Below the pieces are notes generated by a model. It saw nothing but the letters and a program-made list of their open reading frames with translations, ran no database searches and had not been told where the DNA came from. Positions 62,201 to 64,000 of a stretch of 64,000 nucleotides of DNA are shown here, piece by piece. The stretch spans positions 248,001 to 312,000 of the forward strand of contig NZ_BNBI01000011.1 in the NCBI RefSeq assembly GCF_014655295.1. Reading direction: 5' to 3'. Positions within the stretch are counted from its first letter, which is position 1, and the number at the start of each line of letters is the position of its first letter. Both the position numbers and the translations under genes were made by a program. This DNA is from Streptomyces fumanus. GTDB lineage: Bacteria > Actinomycetota > Actinomycetes > Streptomycetales > Streptomycetaceae.

Positions 62201-63254
62201 CGGCCTCGGCGACGATCTTCTCGGCCTCGGCGCGGGCGTCCGCGACGAGCTGCTCGGCCTCCGCCTTGGTGGCCTCCGCCTCCTTGGTGGCCTCGCCGAC
62301 CAGCCGGGCGACCTGCTCCTTGGCGGTGCGGGTCCGGGTCTCGTTGGCCGCCTCGGCGCCGGCCAGGGCCTTGGCGGCGGACTCGCGGGCCTCGGCGACC
62401 AGCTTCTCGGCCTCCGACTGGGCCTTGCGCAGCGCCTCCTCGGCCTCGGCCATCCGCTGCTCGGCGGCGCGGCTCAGCTCCTGGGCGCGGCGGCGCGCCT
62501 CCTCGGACTCGGTGACGGTGGAGGTACGCAGCCGCTCGGCGTGGTCGGTGGCCTCCTGGGCCTGGGTGGAGGCCGCGTCGAGCAGCCGTTCGGCGTCGGC
62601 GCGGGCGCGGCGCAGGATCTGCTCGGCCTCGGCGCGCGCCGACTCGGCCTCGCCGCGCAGCTTCTGCCGGGCCTCGGCGGTCAGCCGCTCGGCCTCCGCG
62701 CGGGCGGCGGCCAGGGACTGCTCGGCCTCCGCGCGGGACTCGTCGAGGAGCCGGCGGGCCTGCTGCTCGGTGCGGGCGCGCAACTGCTCGGCCCAGGCGA
62801 CGTTCTCGTTGACGTGGCTCTCGACGGTCTGCCGGCGCTCGGCCAGCTCCTGGTCGAGCTGCTGGCGCCGGGCGACCGCCTCCTGGTGCAGCTCCGCCTG
62901 GAGCCGGGCCGCCTGCTCGGCGTGCTCCTGGAGGATGCGCTGGGTCTGCGCCCGGGCCTGGCTCAGCTCGCGCTCGGCGTCGGCGCGGATCTGGTCGGCC
63001 TGCATCTGGGCGTTGCGCAGCAACTGCTCGGCCTGGTACCCGAGATCACCGCCGTCGAAGGCGGGCCGGGACATGATGGTGCGGCGCGCCTCGTGCAGCT
63101 TGGCGCGCAGCACCTCGACCTGGTAGCCGAGGTCCTCGGCGTGCTGGATCGCCTTTTCCCGCTCGGTCTTCAGCCGCTTCATCTCGGCCTCGAACCGAGA
63201 GAGGTGGTCGACGTCAGCCGCCGGCTCTCGCTCCTGGCTCTCGTAGCCCCGCAC
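59274..63254 (-). CDS. scy: Giant coiled-coil polarity scaffold Scy
   Basis: 1326 aa, the length I recall for S. coelicolor Scy. It starts at GTG 63254 (VRGYESQEREPAADVDHLSRFEAEMKRLKTEREKA), with a short DivIVA-like coiled-coil region. Then ~1150 residues of Ala/Glu/Arg-dominated repeats follow (units such as AxAEAERxRxEAxAxA). Scy family coils are described as built on a 51-residue, hendecad-rich repeat. It ends with a short tail (APAAGKDAGVKAGAAVG). Scy organises the tip complex with DivIVA and FilP and guides new branch sites. The upstream open frame is ignored. Long antisense frames across the gene are composition artefacts. Confidence 0.95.
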   Translation of the reverse strand: MRGYESQEREPAADVDHLSRFEAEMKRLKTEREKAIQHAEDLGYQVEVLRAKLHEARRTIMSRPAFDGGDLGYQAEQLLRNAQMQADQIRADAERELSQARAQTQRILQEHAEQAARLQAELHQEAVARRQQLDQELAERRQTVESHVNENVAWAEQLRARTEQQARRLLDESRAEAEQSLAAARAEAERLTAEARQKLRGEAESARAEAEQILRRARADAERLLDAASTQAQEATDHAERLRTSTVTESEEARRRAQELSRAAEQRMAEAEEALRKAQSEAEKLVAEARESAAKALAGAEAANETRTRTAKEQVARLVGEATKEAEATKAEAEQLVADARAEAEKIVAEAAEKARTITAEETATQLSKAARTAEDVLTKASEEAKRTTRAAAEEAERIRREAEAEADRLRAEAHDIAEQLKGAAKDDTKEYRAKTVELQEEARKLRGEAEQLRAEAVEEGEKIRAEARREAVAQIEEAAKSAEELLAKAKADADELRGTATADSEKVRTEAIERATTLRRQAEETLERTRAEAERHRAEAAEQAEALQADAERAARELREETERAVAARQAEAAEELTRLRTEAEERLAAAERALTEAREEAERIRREAAEETERQRAEAAERIRTLQQQAEAEADRLRTEAAADASASRAEGESVAVRLRSEAAAEAERLKSEAQDSADRMRAEAQAAAERIAAEASETLAAAQEEAARRRREAEELLGSARQEAGQERERAREQSEELLASARTRVEEAQAEATRLVEEADRRATELVSAAEQHATQVRESVAGLHEQAQEEIAGLRSAAEHAAERTRREAEEEADRVRADAYAERERAGEDASRLRREAREETEAAKALAERTVSEAAAEAERIRSDVAEHAQRVRTEASDTIAEAEQSAARTRADAREDANRIRSDAATQADTLISEARSEAEKLTTQTAAETDKLRTETAAAAERVRTEAADEARRVRAEAAEASEKLRGEAAAEAERVRAEATARAEALLSDATGEAERLRAEAAEAVGSAQAHAERIRTEAERVKAEAAAQAERVTTAAREEAERTLDEARKDANKRRSEAAEQVDKLITETTAEADKLLTEAQQQALKTTADAESQADSMVGAARAEAERIVAEATVEGNTRVEKARTDADELLVGARRDATAIRERAEELRERLTAEIEELHERARREAAETMKSAGDRCDALIKAAEEQLAKAEAKAKEIVSEANSEAGKVRIAAVKKAEGLLKEAEQKKATLVKEAEELKAEAIREARRTVEEGQRELEVLVRRRQDINAEISRVQDVLEALESFEAPAAGKDAGVKAGAAVGAPRSGGKPSDG

Positions 63255-63461
63255 TGCGCGGTCCCATCCGTCCCCTGGTCGCAACACTCTCCGAACGAGC
63301 CCCGTCCGTCCGCGGACGGGGCCCCCGGGGAATGGTGTCAGATCAACGGCGGAGCATGAGCTGCTGCCCCGGCGCTCGTCCCCCGAAACCCGGACCCCGG
63401 CATACGGCCCCGCCGGCGACGGCGGAACCGGTCGCCATGGATCGAGCGGCGACCGCACCCA

Positions 63462-63491
63462 ACCCTACCGGCCCCTATGTACGGGGGTCAG
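63462..63491 (-). promoter_or_regulatory. Probable scy promoter overlapping the mce stop codon
   Basis: On the minus strand CTGACC (63486-63491) and TAGGGT (63462-63467) are 18 bases apart, in the 233-base gap between mce and scy. The -35 element contains the TGA of mce. The scy leader would be about 200 bases. Confidence 0.4.
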
Positions 63492-63928
63492 TGCTCAGGT
63501 GACTCAACGGGGGCGGAAGTCACCAGTTCTGTCAGGACGCCATGGCAGTCCTTGGGGTGCAGGAAGGTGATGCGCGAGTCCATGGAGCCGCGCCGGGGCT
63601 GGTCGTAGAGCACGCGTACGCCCTTGCCGCGGATGTCCGCGGCGTCGGCGTCGACGTCGGCGGTGCCGAAGGCGATGTGGTGCACCCCCTCGCCGTTCTT
63701 GGCCAGCCACTTCGCGACCGTGGAGTCCTCGCGGACCGGTTGGAGGAGCTGGAGGTACGAGGAGCCGCCGTCCGACGTATCGTTGATCTTGAGCATGGCC
63801 TCGCGGACGCCCTGCTCCTCGTTCACCTCGGTGTGGAAGACCTCGAAGCCGTAGGTGGTCCGGTAGAACTCGACCGTTGCGTCGAGGTCATGACAGGCGA
63901 TTCCGATGTGGTCGATTCGCGTCAGCAT
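63488..63928 (-). CDS. mce: Methylmalonyl-CoA epimerase
   Basis: Interconverts (2R)- and (2S)-methylmalonyl-CoA, linking propionyl-CoA to the B12-dependent mutase and to polyketide precursors. 146 aa, VOC fold with two repeats. The expected metal ligands are H7 (DHIGIA), Q60, H84 (GVHHIAFG) and E134 (LTELV), spaced as in the Propionibacterium enzyme. ATG 63928 begins the family sequence. It lies upstream of scy on the same strand. Confidence 0.94.
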   Translation of the reverse strand: MLTRIDHIGIACHDLDATVEFYRTTYGFEVFHTEVNEEQGVREAMLKINDTSDGGSSYLQLLQPVREDSTVAKWLAKNGEGVHHIAFGTADVDADAADIRGKGVRVLYDQPRRGSMDSRITFLHPKDCHGVLTELVTSAPVESPEH

Positions 63929-64000
63929 GGTTTCAGTGCAGCGCTCCCGGGGTGGTTACGCAACGTGCGCGCGATCACACCGACGGCCCGGTGACGGGCG

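Noticed and set aside
59739..63359. Very long open frames antisense to scy (1206 and 724 codons)
   Set aside because: Leu/Gly/Arg- or Ser/Ala/Arg-only composition and exact mirror of the Ala/Glu codons of scy. They result from GC-rich periodic DNA, not from genes.

Overview
The window is chromosomal DNA of a Streptomyces. It is very GC-rich, uses many GTG/TTG starts and probable leaderless starts, and carries the filP-scy cytoskeletal pair, an actinobacterial-length AtpH, a chiC gene with the classical Streptomyces chitinase direct repeats, NucS mismatch repair, NrtL and a protein of the SCO5389 family. From about 13.2 kb to the right end the gene order matches, from memory, the S. coelicolor core region around SCO5351-SCO5398.

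Layout. 0-4.06 kb: end of a methyltransferase, a P1B-4 type metal-exporting ATPase behind an ArsR/SmtB-like operator, and a secreted tripeptidyl-aminopeptidase-like lipoprotein. 4.03-13.08 kb: a genomic island next to tRNA-Arg(CCG). It is bounded on the left by a degenerate copy of the tRNA 3' half and by dead IS5- and IS3-type transposases. On the right are a truncated tyrosine integrase, a DUF6083-like gene and the intact tRNA. The cargo is one tightly coupled five-gene operon (5239-11607): a D12-class adenine methyltransferase, an Eco57I-like N6-adenine methyltransferase, a small EcoRII-N/B3-like putative DNA-recognition protein, a McrB-like AAA+ motor and a McrC-like PD-(D/E)xK nuclease. 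This resembles a LlaJI-type NTP-dependent restriction-modification system with two adenine methylases and with the specificity domain split off as its own protein. It is the most interesting object in the window.

13.2-31 kb is core metabolism and information processing: response regulator, NrtL, lysA, hom-thrC-thrB (aspartate-family amino acids), rho, an LCP cell-wall ligase, rpmE, prfA-prmC, a Sua5/YrdC protein, a low-molecular-weight phosphatase-like protein whose nucleophilic Cys is Ser, an SHMT, and a WecA/TagO-like lipid-linked sugar transferase. 30.7-38.6 kb is the complete ATP synthase operon atpIBEFHAGDC behind a Rex-like operator, ended by a strong hairpin.

38.7-59.1 kb holds a DUF2550 protein, the chiS-chiR-chiC chitinase locus, cobalamin adenosyltransferase, a DrrAB-like exporter with a divergent TetR regulator and palindromic operator, 3-hydroxyacyl-CoA dehydrogenase, a STAS protein, a large STAND-like ATPase with one membrane segment, nucS, an SCO5389-family protein, a luciferase-like monooxygenase, a small Cys/His protein and two tandem duplicated ABC ATPase-permease pairs. 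58.1-64 kb holds filP, scy (1326 codons) and methylmalonyl-CoA epimerase, all on the minus strand.
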